Assembly (NCBI RefSeq): GCF_025263485.1
Contig: NZ_CP079863.1
Coordinates: 5,890,001 to 5,954,000 of the forward strand
Reading direction: 5' to 3'
DNA length: 64,000 bases
Source of the DNA: Mycobacterium sp. SMC-2
Lineage (GTDB): Bacteria; Actinomycetota; Actinomycetes; Mycobacteriales; Mycobacteriaceae
Of the stretch, positions 51,780 through 60,203 are shown in pieces (positions within the stretch are counted from its first letter, which is position 1; each line of letters begins with the position of its first letter). The notes beneath the pieces are model-generated. The model saw nothing but the letters and a program-made list of their open reading frames with translations, did not search any database and had not been told where the DNA came from. The translations under genes and the position numbers were made by a program.

Positions 51780-52894
51780 CCGAACTCGCCACACGCAACG
51801 ACGTCCCCCGCGAGCTGTTCGCCAGCCAGCAACCCGCACCATGGGACGGCACCTTGGCACGCGTCCCCGCCGGCCAGATCAGCAAAGGTGAACGCCTCCG
51901 TGAATGGCTGGATCTGTTCATCAAGACCGAGCAGGTCGCCAACGTGCTCGCCAAGACCACGTTCGTACCGAAATCCATGCAGGGCAAGCCCGCTGAAGTC
52001 GCCGCCGCGATGATGCGCAGCTTCGAGATGGCCATCGACCCTCTCGACGGCCTCGGCCACATGCACGTCATCAACGGCAAAGTCGGCTACTCCGCAGAGC
52101 TGATGCGCCGCCGCATCATCGAAGCCGGCCACGAAATCAAGTTCGTCGAGACCACCGACAGCCGCGCGGTGATCAAGGGCCGCCGCCGCGAACACGTCGA
52201 CGACGAATCCAAATGGCAGACCTTCACCTTCACCGAGGAGAACGCCCGCAAAGCCAAGATCGACCTGGGCGGCTACCCTGCCGACAAGCTCGTCGCTCGC
52301 GCGTCATCGCGGATGTGCCGGCGCATGTTCCCCGAAGTGCTGGCCGGCGCGTCGATCGCCGAGGACCTGATCGACGCGGTGGTCATCGAAGGCGGCGACA
52401 TGGCCGCGCTCGACGAGCTGCCCGAGGACATGCGGCCCGCGCTGCCACGCGCCGCCGGAACGACCGCGCAACGCCGCCGACAGCCACGCAAGGTCGCCGC
52501 CACCAAGGCAGAGACCAAGCCAGCGGCCGCGGTGGTCAACGACGTCGACGAGCTGCTCGACGACGAACCTGAGCCCCACTCGAACGAGGCCGGAAAAGCG
52601 GACACGGCGCAGGCAGACGAGCCGCAGCAGGATGACCTGCTCGGCGACGAAGCCCAGGCCCAGCCTGAGCCGAGCGCCGACGAAGGCATCACCAAAGCAC
52701 AGCTGCAGAAGCTCTCGATCCTACGCCAGCGTGAGGGCTACGCCGACACCGACGAAGGCCGCGCCGACTGGTTCCAATGGGTGAACGTGAACATCGGCCG
52801 CCTGGTCGGCTCCAACAAAGACCTATCGAAAGCCGAAGCCCACGTGCTCATCGACGTCCTCGAAACCGCGCAGGCGCAAGACGCGCAGCAGTGA
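51776..52894 (+). CDS. recT: RecT-family single-strand annealing protein
   Basis: 372 residues. The RecT core: PAEVAAAMMRSFEMAIDPLD, GLGHMHVINGKVGYSAELMR, ITEFxx-like KFVETTDSRAVIKGRRREH, YPADKLVARASSRMCRRMFP. An acidic linker (residues 250-300) and a helical C-terminal domain follow. It works with the preceding exonuclease in phage recombination. Confidence 0.88.
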   Translation: MTELATRNDVPRELFASQQPAPWDGTLARVPAGQISKGERLREWLDLFIKTEQVANVLAKTTFVPKSMQGKPAEVAAAMMRSFEMAIDPLDGLGHMHVINGKVGYSAELMRRRIIEAGHEIKFVETTDSRAVIKGRRREHVDDESKWQTFTFTEENARKAKIDLGGYPADKLVARASSRMCRRMFPEVLAGASIAEDLIDAVVIEGGDMAALDELPEDMRPALPRAAGTTAQRRRQPRKVAATKAETKPAAAVVNDVDELLDDEPEPHSNEAGKADTAQADEPQQDDLLGDEAQAQPEPSADEGITKAQLQKLSILRQREGYADTDEGRADWFQWVNVNIGRLVGSNKDLSKAEAHVLIDVLETAQAQDAQQ

Positions 52895-53036
52895 GCGCAG
52901 ACCTCGGGCCGCGTCAACGCGTTCCGTACTCCGCCAAGGCAGACCCACGACCCCGTCCAACTCCTAGCGGGAGAGGCCTGACCTGCGCGGCCCGACCAAA
53001 CCCCAATAGCCCACGCACCGAAAGGAACCCACCCCC

Positions 53037-53464
53037 ATGCTCGTGACCGACAAGCCCCAAGACCTGCCCTCCACCAACGCGCTCGACAACATCCCCGACG
53101 ACCTGCTCGACACCCCCGCCGCCTACCTGGGTTTCGGCAGCACCCCGTGCGCGATGGAAGAACCCCCGCTGTCGGTGAAGTCCGCACCTACATCGTGCGG
53201 GCCCGCTGCACCGCCGAACACGGCCCGATCGAACGCAAAGACGGCGAAATGCGCTACACCCGCACCCTCACGATTCAGGCGTGCTGGGAAGCGGGCAAGC
53301 AGCCACCCAGCACCGACGACGACCAGCCCGGCCTGTTCGACGAAGCTGGCGACGTGAATCCCGATGCCGTCGACGACGAGCACCAGGACCACGACGCCGA
53401 CAACGGTGACGGCCTCAACGAATTCGACCCCGAATTCAGCCACAACGGCATCGAAGGCGAGTAG
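53037..53464 (+). pseudogene. Conserved phage protein downstream of RecT, frameshifted
   Basis: Starts after GAAAGGAAC at an ATG (MLVTDKPQDLPSTNALDNIP). Frame one ends EEPP; the -1 frame continues AVGEVRTYIVRARCTAEHGP, IERKDGEMRYTRTLTIQACW and an acidic tail. One C added to the run 53163-53167 restores about 142 residues. Strand-rich middle; function unknown, perhaps DNA-metabolism related by position. Confidence 0.65.
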
Positions 53465-53468
53465 CCGC

Positions 53469-53726
53469 ATGGCCACCAACGAATGCAACCGGCACCCGGC
53501 GACACAGCACCTGCTCGACCTGTTCGCCTACGACCACCTGCCGCAGCACTTGTGGGACGTCAGCGGTTTCCCCGCTGCACTGGCTCAACGCATGGCCGAC
53601 CACCTGGACGACGGCCCGGAGCTGACCACCGGCCTGCGGAAACTGTTGGAAGCCAAGGACTGTTTCGTCCGCCAAGCCGTCATCGACGCGCGCACGTCCG
53701 ACCCCGACGACGGGTGCCGCTGCTGA
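53469..53726 (+). CDS. Helical-hairpin phage protein, possible Acb2/Tad1-like
   Basis: 85 residues. HPATQHLLDLFAYDHLPQHL, FPAALAQRMADHL, ELTTGLRKLLEAKDCFVRQA. The ending L-R-K-L-L-E-A-K-D is a pattern I associate with small phage proteins annotated with an Acb2/Tad1 hairpin domain (sponges for cyclic nucleotide signals of CBASS or Thoeris defence). This is a recollection of pattern, not a verified match. Confidence 0.65.
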   Translation: MATNECNRHPATQHLLDLFAYDHLPQHLWDVSGFPAALAQRMADHLDDGPELTTGLRKLLEAKDCFVRQAVIDARTSDPDDGCRC

Positions 53727-53977
53727 TGGCTGACCAGCTGCACTACCGCGGCGACCATCGCCAATTCGATCCCGACAACATCGTCGGCCCCGACCAGTTC
53801 GGCGCGTTCTACCGGGCCGTCGCAGCCGAATACGACGCGGAGGCTGACCGAACCGCGCTGCACCTGCAGGTCGTCCCGCCGGCCGAGCTGCAGCAGCGGA
53901 TGCTCGACGCCCTCCCAACGATCCAAGACGTCACCACCGCCGCAGCCCGCATCATCGGACTATTCGCAGACGCATGA
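53726..53977 (+). CDS. Hypothetical phage protein
   Basis: 83 residues; start overlaps the previous stop (TGATG) and stop overlaps the next start (ATGA). MADQLHYRGDHRQFDPDNIV, helical afterwards. Function unknown. Confidence 0.6.
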   Translation: MADQLHYRGDHRQFDPDNIVGPDQFGAFYRAVAAEYDAEADRTALHLQVVPPAELQQRMLDALPTIQDVTTAAARIIGLFADA

Positions 53978-54540
53978 GCCTCGTTCGGTTTCAAGCTCGT
54001 AACCACCGTCAGCAGCTGGCGGCACGCGGCGGCGCCGACGATGCGATCGACGACCGCGCCACCACCCCCGAGGACTTCGCGCGCTTCGACAAATCACTTG
54101 GCCCGTTCACCCTCGACGTCGCCGCCGCAGCCCATAACGCCAAATGCGCCCGCTACTTCATCCACTCCGACAACGGGCTCGCACAGTCCTGGGCCGGCGA
54201 ACGTGTCTGGTGCAACCCGCCGTATTCACGCATCGGTCACTGGGTCGAAAAAGCATGGCGCGAACACGAGCGAACCGACGGCGTCGCGATGCTGTTGCCG
54301 GCCAACAGGACCGAGCAGGGCTGGTGGCAGCAGATGGTCGAACCGTATCGCGACCGGCCCGGATCGCCGCTCTCCGTTCTGTTCCTGCCCGGTCGAATGC
54401 GTTTCATCGCCCCCGGCCGCGCCGCTATCGGCCCTAACGAGCGGCCGCCGTTCGGCTGTTGCCTGGTGACATGGCGGCTCGATAGCTCATCGCTCGCGTG
54501 GACCCAACAAGACCAGCTCAATTTCGAGGCACCCATATGA
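53974..54540 (+). CDS. dam: Phage DNA N6-adenine methyltransferase (Dam-type)
   Basis: 188 residues. TPEDFARFDKSLGPFTLDVA with the AdoMet-binding strand, AHNAKCARYFIHSDNGL, catalytic RVWCNPPYSRIGHW (NPPY), then VAMLLPANRTEQGWW. Matches the DNA_N-6-adenine-MTase phage family (PF05869 type). Likely protects phage DNA from host restriction. Confidence 0.9.
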   Translation: MSLVRFQARNHRQQLAARGGADDAIDDRATTPEDFARFDKSLGPFTLDVAAAAHNAKCARYFIHSDNGLAQSWAGERVWCNPPYSRIGHWVEKAWREHERTDGVAMLLPANRTEQGWWQQMVEPYRDRPGSPLSVLFLPGRMRFIAPGRAAIGPNERPPFGCCLVTWRLDSSSLAWTQQDQLNFEAPI

Positions 54541-54698
54541 GCAAGGAGTCGAAGCCGCGTGATCGTTGGGCGCAGGTGTTCGCCGCCGCGACCGACCGCC
54601 GGGGCTTCTGCGTGGGCTGCGGCTACTACCACGCCGTGCACAACAAGCACCGCGCCGACTGCACCGCAACGCCACGCGAGGAGGAGAGCGCCAGCTGA
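54537..54698 (+). CDS. 53-residue Cys/His protein
   Basis: RRGFCVGCGYYHAVHNKHRA followed by DCTATP gives a likely zinc knuckle. Overlaps both neighbours (ATGA, then TGATG). Function unknown. Confidence 0.6.
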   Translation: MSKESKPRDRWAQVFAAATDRRGFCVGCGYYHAVHNKHRADCTATPREEESAS

Positions 54699-55545
54699 TG
54701 GCCGTATCGAAACGACTTCGATTCGAGATCCTGCGTCGCGACAACCACGCCTGCCGCTACTGCGGAGCAACCGCACCGGACGTCAAGCTGACGGTCGACC
54801 ACGTCATCCCAGAAGCCCTGGGCGGCAGCGACGAGTCCACCAACCTCGTCACTGCTTGCAGCGACTGCAACAGCGGGAAGTCCTCGGTGCCGGCCGATGC
54901 CGCGCTCGTCACTGACGTCGCCGGAGACGCCATGCGCTGGGCCGCAGCGATGCGTCAGGCCGCCGACGAGATCGCGGCCGAAGATGATGCCATCGAACGC
55001 ATCCTCGACGCTGTCTACGACGCGTGGAAACCGTACTGGATCCCGAACGATTGGCCGTCGAGCGTAGTGACGTTCATTCGCGCCGGACTGACCCAAGACA
55101 CGTTGCTTTACCTCGTCGACACGGCCCGGCGCAAACGCGGCCTCGACGACCGCTGGGCCTACTTCTGCGGCTGCTGCTGGAAACGGATACGCCAGCTGCA
55201 AGACCGAGCCCACGAGATCGTCAGCACGGCAGAAAACGCGCCCCGGCAGCGCCGCCACTTCTCACCACCCGCTGGACCGCCGAGGAGATCCGCGATCACG
55301 AAGCGGACGCCCTCGAATTCGCCAAACAGTGGTGCGGCGGCGACGTTCTCGACCACGTTCTGGGACGCGCCCCATCGCCAGCGTGCCGCCATGGCGTCGA
55401 TCCGCACTGCGGAGACCCCGCGTGCGCCGTAGAACACGCCGGCTGCCTTTATCTGGTCGGCTCCGGCTGGAAGAACACCACCGAATCGGCACGGCAGCGC
55501 GCCGACGCCGTCATCGCAGAAGCGGAGGCACTACTCGATGGCTAA
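54698..55545 (+). pseudogene. HNH endonuclease with C-terminal domain, frameshifted
   Basis: MAVSKRLRFEILRRDNHACR, YCGATAPDVKLTVDHVIPEA, LGGSDESTNLVTACSDCNSG is a complete HNH domain with two CxxC pairs. A helical part follows, then after residue 180 the frame changes: PLLTTRWTAEEIRDHEADAL, CRHGVDPHCGDPACAVEHAG in the -1 frame. One C added to the run at 55241-55244 restores about 282 residues. Confidence 0.8.
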
Positions 55546-56429
55546 CGCGGCCGGCGTCCTCAAGGAATCGATCTGGCGGGACAAGGAATTCCGGGCGCTC
55601 CCGCGCACCGCCCAGGCGACCTACGCCCAGCTGATCAGCCAGAAGGAACTCGACCGGGCCGGAGTCCAGCCGCTGCAGGTCGCCAAGTGGACCAAGGGCT
55701 GCGACACCTTCACCGCCGAGGACTTCACCGCGGACCTGAAGGTGCTCGAGCAGCACCGGTTCGTGTTCGTCGACGAGGACACCGACGAGCTGTTCATCCG
55801 CTCGTATATGCGGCACTGCGACGTGGTGCGGTATCCGAACATCCTCAAGAACGCGTTGCGGTGTGCCGGAATGGTTGCGTCCGAGAAGATCCGGCGCGAG
55901 CTGGCGCGGGAATTGCGGCGCCTCCGGAAGGCTGAGGCTGATCGGATCGCGGACCAGATCGAACCGGAAACCGTTCCTGAACCGTTCAACGGTTCCGAAA
56001 CCGAACAGAACCCTTCCGGAACGATTCCGCAACCGTTTCGGAACCGTTAAACCGTTCCGAAACCCTTCGCGAACCCCAGGGATATGGATCTGGATCTGGA
56101 TCACTCACCTTGGGTAGTTCTCAAGTTGGGGAGCTGCCCGCCGAAAATCCCAACGCCGACGAACCACGCGGAACCGACCCGAACGAGCCCCCACCCGAAA
56201 GCTGCCCAGCACACCGCAACGACCCGAACCCCCGGCCTGCGGCGCCTGCGCCGGCTACCGCCGCCGCCGCGCCAGCTGGAACGACCAACACGCCGACCGA
56301 ACAGCCCGACTACGCGCCGAATTCTGGGCACGCATCCGCCAATGCCCGCACTGCGACGACCGCGGCATGGTCGACGTCGACAACGGCGTGACGCGCTGCA
56401 CCAAACACGACTGGTCCGTGATCGCATGA
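55538..56429 (+). pseudogene. Phage replication protein, frameshifted
   Basis: ESIWRDKEFRALPRTAQATY, AQLISQKELDRAGVQPLQVA and FIRSYMRHCDVVRYPN resemble the N-terminal domain of phage replication initiators. The frame ends at 56050, but the -1 frame continues (SETLREPQGYGSGSGSLTLG, GELPAENPNADEPRG), and after a further -1 shift at the C-run 56229-56233 gives CGACAGYRRRRASWNDQHAD and CPHCDDRGMVDVDNG, a zinc motif. Two added C restore about 297 residues. The first shift point (perhaps 56011-56013) is uncertain. It overlaps a patch of short repeats. Confidence 0.65.
55968..56080. repeat. Iteron-like repeat patch in the replication gene
   Basis: About ten degenerate units of ACCGTT(C/T) or GGTTCCGAAACC within 110 bases, in both orientations (for example at 55971, 55981, 55991, 56031, 56046, 56053). 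Lambdoid phages place the replication origin inside the initiator gene; this may be the same. Confidence 0.45.
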
Positions 56430-56626
56430 GCACATTCGCCGCCCGATTCGACGGCCGCTGCGCAAGCGATGACTGCGACTACGGCGACAACCGGATCCGC
56501 CAGGGCGACGACGTCGACTACTTCGACGACGAACTGATGCACGCCTCATGCGCGCGCCGCGCTCAACGTGAAGATCCGCCCTGCTGCCGCCGCTGCTGGC
56601 AATACCACCGAGGAGAGTGCGCGTGA
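56426..56626 (+). CDS. 66-residue Cys-rich phage protein
   Basis: RFDGRCASDDCDYGDNRIRQ and CARRAQREDPPCCRRCWQYH; overlaps neighbours by ATGA and GTGA. Likely zinc-binding; function unknown. Confidence 0.65.
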   Translation: MSTFAARFDGRCASDDCDYGDNRIRQGDDVDYFDDELMHASCARRAQREDPPCCRRCWQYHRGECA

Positions 56627-56904
56627 GCGACCGATTCCGGATCCACAAGACCGACGACGTCGGCGCCGGCGCTTGGTACCTGGACTATACGGCAGGCTTC
56701 TCGGACGACTCAGTCGGCGAGTGCTGGGACACCTTCGCCCAGGCAGTCACCGCGTTCATCGCCGCAACCGAGAAGCGATGCCCACTCTGCGATAAAGGCG
56801 CCGTGGTGGACACCGATTACGGCTGGCGGTGCGAGAACTGCGGAACCTACGACGTCGCGACCGGATGCCACCCACCGCACTACGACCCGAGCTGCGACGC
56901 ATGA
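56623..56904 (+). CDS. Zinc-ribbon phage protein
   Basis: 93 residues from a GTG. N-terminus WYLDYTAGFSDDSVGECWDT, then CPLCDKGAVVDTDYGWRCEN, CGTYDV: a classical CxxC...CxxC ribbon. Function unknown. Confidence 0.7.
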   Translation: MSDRFRIHKTDDVGAGAWYLDYTAGFSDDSVGECWDTFAQAVTAFIAATEKRCPLCDKGAVVDTDYGWRCENCGTYDVATGCHPPHYDPSCDA

Positions 56905-57491
56905 TCGTCGCCGGCATCGACCCGTCGCTGACCAGCACCGGCATCGCAGTCTTGTGCGACGGCCACCCGTCCAGACTTCACTCGCTCGGCCACGGCACAC
57001 CGAATGGCAAGACTTACGGCCACCGCTCCGACCGCATCGTGAGCCAATGCCGCGCAGTCATCGCCTGGCTCGACGACAATCTCCAAGGGCCACTTGGAAT
57101 TCTGCCGCTATCCAAACGCGTCGACCTCGCCGTGATCGAAGGCCCGTCGTACGGCTCCAACATGCCCTCCAACCACGACCGAGCTGGCCTGTGGTGGGGC
57201 CTGTATTCGACGCTGCGGGCCCGTGGCATTCCGATCGCGGTAGTCGCCCCCAAGACCCGCGCACTGTGGGCGACAGGCAACGGCAACGCCGACAAACGCG
57301 CGGTCTTGACGACCGTGCGCGCCTGGTGGCCACGCACACCCATAGCTGACCACGACCAGGCCGACGCGCTCGTCCTCGCCGCCATCGGAGCGTTCCGCGC
57401 AGGCGACCCGATGCCATTCGACGTCAAAGAACGGCACACCGCGAACCTCGCCGCGGTGCAATGGCCGGCAGAGTTGGCGGCCTCACGATGA
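56901..57491 (+). CDS. RuvC-like Holliday-junction resolvase
   Basis: About 196 residues. MIVAGIDPSLTSTGIAVL with the first Asp, VDLAVIEGPSYGSN with the Glu, KTRALWATGNGNADKRAVLT and ADHDQADALVLAAIGA with the acidic pair: the RNase H-fold active site of RuvC. Resolves branched DNA before packaging or recombination. Confidence 0.88.
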   Translation: MIVAGIDPSLTSTGIAVLCDGHPSRLHSLGHGTPNGKTYGHRSDRIVSQCRAVIAWLDDNLQGPLGILPLSKRVDLAVIEGPSYGSNMPSNHDRAGLWWGLYSTLRARGIPIAVVAPKTRALWATGNGNADKRAVLTTVRAWWPRTPIADHDQADALVLAAIGAFRAGDPMPFDVKERHTANLAAVQWPAELAASR

Positions 57492-57856
57492 CCCTCGTCA
57501 ACGTCTGGTCCATAGACTTCCGCCAACATATCGCCCGCACCGTCGCCACTGTCGAACAACACCAATTCGCGTTGCCGCCAGTGCACGACGTCGCCGGGAC
57601 CATCGTGCGGCCCACCCAGATCATCGACGGCCTGCACCTGACCGCGACCGGCCTGACGCCCGAGTTCCAAGACAAACTCATCCACGGCTTCTGCAACGGC
57701 GTGCTCACCATCGAAGACCAACCGGAATTCGTTTTCGCCTCCACCGGGACGCGCTGGGAGTCCGGCACCATCTACGCCGCCGCTATCCCCTTCGCCGCCT
57801 ACCTGCGCCGATTGTGCCTGCCCGACTGGTACGTCCCGGATGAAAGGTTCTGCTGA
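57488..57856 (+). CDS. Hypothetical phage protein
   Basis: 122 residues, start overlapping the resolvase stop. VNVWSIDFRQHIARTVATVE, LTATGLTPEFQDKLIHGFCN. Mixed alpha/beta; no family recognised. Confidence 0.65.
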   Translation: MTLVNVWSIDFRQHIARTVATVEQHQFALPPVHDVAGTIVRPTQIIDGLHLTATGLTPEFQDKLIHGFCNGVLTIEDQPEFVFASTGTRWESGTIYAAAIPFAAYLRRLCLPDWYVPDERFC

Positions 57857-57859
57857 CAG

Positions 57860-58237
57860 ATGGCGAACTGCCAGGCATGTCAACGCAAGTCGGATCTCTA
57901 CCTGTGCACCGACTGCCAAGGCGATCTCCACGAAATGCTACAAGGGCTCGCGGTCGGCCAAGCTCACCCCAACGGTGAACGCTCACCCGGATTCATCGAG
58001 TACCTCGAGGACGCCAAGCTAGGCCGCACACGCCTGGGTGAATCCGCGCGCCGCTCAAACGAACGCACCACCCCGCTGCTGGTTCGACTCGGCCCCGATC
58101 GCAACGCCACCCGCGAAACACAGTGGAAAGGCAGCCCATCCGAGCTGCTCGACGACCTGCACGCCACACTGGCCCGCTGGGTCGAAGTGATCAACGTCAA
58201 CGCCGAAACGCTGAGCACGGAGGCGTCGCGAGGGTGA
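57860..58237 (+). CDS. Zinc-ribbon phage protein with helical tail
   Basis: 125 residues. MANCQACQRKSDLYLCTDCQ has CxxC twice, then helices with WKGSPSELLDDLHATLARWV. Stop overlaps the next start (GTGA). Related in style to the next gene. Confidence 0.7.
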   Translation: MANCQACQRKSDLYLCTDCQGDLHEMLQGLAVGQAHPNGERSPGFIEYLEDAKLGRTRLGESARRSNERTTPLLVRLGPDRNATRETQWKGSPSELLDDLHATLARWVEVINVNAETLSTEASRG

Positions 58238-58817
58238 ACAGCTCCGACATGGCCCTTCTGCTCGCCGCCAACGTCCACACCCTCGCCGCGCGCCCCGACG
58301 CCGGCCAATGCTTCGCCCAGATCAAACACCTGATCGGCGACATCGAGAAGACGATCAACCGGCCGCCCGCGCCGCGGTTCTGCGGCCAATGCGACACCAT
58401 GATCAACCGCAAAATCTGCGGCCTCGCCCTCTACGCCCCCGCGACGCCATCGAAGTCACCTGCCCGAATCCGCAGTGCCGCACCACCCACAACATCGAAC
58501 GGCTCTACAACCGCACGCTCAACAACGCCGACAACAAGACCTTTCCCCGCGACGTGCTCATCGGCAACCAGCGCACCGACTCACCCGACCGCTACACCAC
58601 CGGAATCATGGGTGAACTCGGCGAATTCGTGCACTGGCGCACCTTCGCCCGCTGGATCCGCGACAAACAGCTCAAACCCGCCATGTGGGTGAGGCCTAAC
58701 GGGCGCCGCGGCTTCTACCGACACAGCCCTGAGGATGTACCCGAATATCGGCTGGCTGACGTCCGGAAAGTCAAACGAGCGATGGACCGAAAAACCGGAA
58801 AGGCGAAAGCCGGATGA
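58234..58817 (+). pseudogene. Zinc-finger/helix-turn-helix phage protein, frameshifted
   Basis: VNSSDMALLLAANVHTLAAR, FCGQCDTMINRKICGLALYA in frame one; DAIEVTCPNPQCRTTHNIER, LGEFVHWRTFARWIRDKQLK in the -1 frame. One C added to the run 58436-58440 restores about 194 residues. The C-terminus reads as a helix-turn-helix, perhaps a late regulator. Confidence 0.7.
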
Positions 58818-58892
58818 CCCGACGAATCGCAGTCTTTATCGGCATGTCAGTTCAGCAGGGCACTTCTGCCCCGAGCATCGACGGAGGAAGGC

Positions 58893-59126
58893 ATGAGCTA
58901 TTTCATCCGACGTGAAATCACCTACCGCGATGGCACGCATTCGGTGACGTTCTGGCGCGGCCCGGCGGACCCGACGATGTGGGTTTATCACCACTCGGAC
59001 GCCGCGCAGTACCCGACGCTTACGGCAGCGCGATCGACGTACAAGAAGGCGACTGGATACGCGCCGGGGAGTCATCCACAGGAGGTTGCCAAGATCACCA
59101 CTGTCGGTGGACCGGACCCGACGTAA
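58893..59126 (+). CDS. Hypothetical phage protein
   Basis: 77 residues behind the very good ribosome site GGAGGAAG. MSYFIRREITYRDGTHSVTF, mixed beta. Function unknown. Confidence 0.65.
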   Translation: MSYFIRREITYRDGTHSVTFWRGPADPTMWVYHHSDAAQYPTLTAARSTYKKATGYAPGSHPQEVAKITTVGGPDPT

Positions 59127-59145
59127 GGCGATATTTCTCGGCACG

Positions 59146-59463
59146 CTATCCGGCCTCGTGTTCGAGGAACTGGTCGATCGCTTCACGTAGCAGTTTCGAC
59201 GTCCGCACACCACGCCGCGCGGCGAGCGCCTGCAACTTCGCGCGCACCTCGACCGGCACACGCGTCTGCACGATCGGCGAATGCTGACCCTCACCAGAGA
59301 GCGACTTGCCGCCCGGGATCAGGTTGTCGGCACGGCGAAACACCTTCGCGGCCAGCTCCGCGCGATTCTCGGTGAGCCGCTTGCCGTGGAACCGAAAATC
59401 TTCCTCGTCGAGGTCGATGTCGCTGACCTCCGCGCCGGCCAGCGTTTTGGGGAACTTTCCCAT
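59146..59463 (-). CDS. Ribbon-helix-helix antitoxin
   Basis: About 105 residues from the ATG at 59463. The C-terminal TRVPVEVRAKLQALAARRGV, RTSKLLREAIDQFLEHEAG is a CopG/BrnA-like ribbon-helix-helix. It follows the toxin-like gene by 17 bases on the minus strand, against the direction of all phage neighbours, so it is probably expressed in the lysogen. Confidence 0.75.
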   Translation of the reverse strand: MGKFPKTLAGAEVSDIDLDEEDFRFHGKRLTENRAELAAKVFRRADNLIPGGKSLSGEGQHSPIVQTRVPVEVRAKLQALAARRGVRTSKLLREAIDQFLEHEAG

Positions 59464-59480
59464 CGTGTTCACTCCCTTGG

Positions 59481-59708
59481 TTACTTGCGCCGCCACTCGG
59501 TCGGCATGGAATGGATCACGGCGAACTGGTCATCGAACCGGTCGTCGGGCACTATCCCGAGTTCCAGTTCGACACCGCGGTCGTCTACGCCGATGTAGAG
59601 CGCGTAATCACCATCGACGCTGACAAGAACCGCGTTGGCGATCGCCGCCCGGATCCTGCCTGAGTTGATGCCATGTTTGCGGGCCGAGGCAGTGATCCGA
59701 ACGCGCAT
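59481..59708 (-). CDS. BrnT-like toxin candidate
   Basis: 75 residues: MRVRITASARKHGINSGRIR, ALYIGVDDRGVELELGIVPD, AVIHSMPTEWRRK. Small, beta-rich with conserved Asp/His, as in BrnT-type RNases. Toxin before antitoxin is the BrnT/BrnA order. The assignment rests on layout and pattern. Confidence 0.65.
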   Translation of the reverse strand: MRVRITASARKHGINSGRIRAAIANAVLVSVDGDYALYIGVDDRGVELELGIVPDDRFDDQFAVIHSMPTEWRRK

Positions 59709-59770
59709 ACGTCGAGTATGTCATACATCTTCGGTAACTGTCAACGAATATGTCGCACATACTCGATAAG
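59709..59770. promoter_or_regulatory. Toxin-antitoxin promoter with inverted repeats
   Basis: CGAGTATG (59710-59717) and CATACTCG (59757-59764) are complementary arms, and GTATGTCATAC lies inside. CATACT on the minus strand is 6 bases before the toxin ATG, so a leaderless transcript is likely. The antitoxin probably binds these repeats. Confidence 0.5.
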
Positions 59771-59853
59771 TCTAGGCGTGCGGCGGAACAACCGCACACA
59801 CACCGCGAAAAACACACCCATGTGATTTCGGTGTGCTAGCGTGACACACCAGA

Positions 59854-59890
59854 AGCCACTAGCACAGCCGTGCCTAGTGGCTTTTCTCGT
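59854..59890 (+). terminator. Intrinsic terminator
   Basis: AGCCACTAG (59854-59862) and CTAGTGGCT (59874-59882) form a perfect 9-bp stem followed by TTTCTCGTCT. It lies about 22 bases before the next gene and ends whatever transcript comes from the left. Confidence 0.75.
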
Positions 59891-59911
59891 CTCCCTGAAA
59901 GGCCCACGCAA

Positions 59912-60088
59912 ATGGCTATACAAGTCGACGTCGAAGCACGCCTCGACACCGAAACCGCCCAGCAAGTCGCCCAGCACATCCGCGCGCTCGCCAAACAAGC
60001 CGTCCTCGACGGCATCAACGACGCCGTCAATCAATTCGCCGCCAGTGGCCTACTAGCAGGCAACGTCGGCGACGACGACGGCCAGTGA
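59912..60088 (+). CDS. 58-residue hypothetical phage protein
   Basis: MAIQVDVEARLDTETAQQVA, then a long helix. Ribosome site GAAAGG. Function unknown. Confidence 0.6.
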   Translation: MAIQVDVEARLDTETAQQVAQHIRALAKQAVLDGINDAVNQFAASGLLAGNVGDDDGQ

Positions 60089-60098
60089 CTGACCGCCG

Positions 60099-60203
60099 AT
60101 GACCACGCTCATCGTTGGACTCACCATGCTCGTCTTAGGCTGGGCCGCGCGAGACGCCCGATGCCGGCGCAACAACTGCAGGTGCACCGATGCCGCGGAA
60201 TGA
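60099..60203 (+). CDS. 34-residue membrane peptide
   Basis: MTTLIVGLTMLVLGWAARDA with one membrane helix, then a Cys-rich end (CRRNNCRC). Overlaps the next gene's start. Function unknown. Confidence 0.5.
   Translation: MTTLIVGLTMLVLGWAARDARCRRNNCRCTDAAE

Noticed and set aside
58814..58915. 33-codon frame starting at an ATGA overlap
   Set aside because: Overlaps the well-supported gene at 58893 with its strong ribosome site; product not protein-like.
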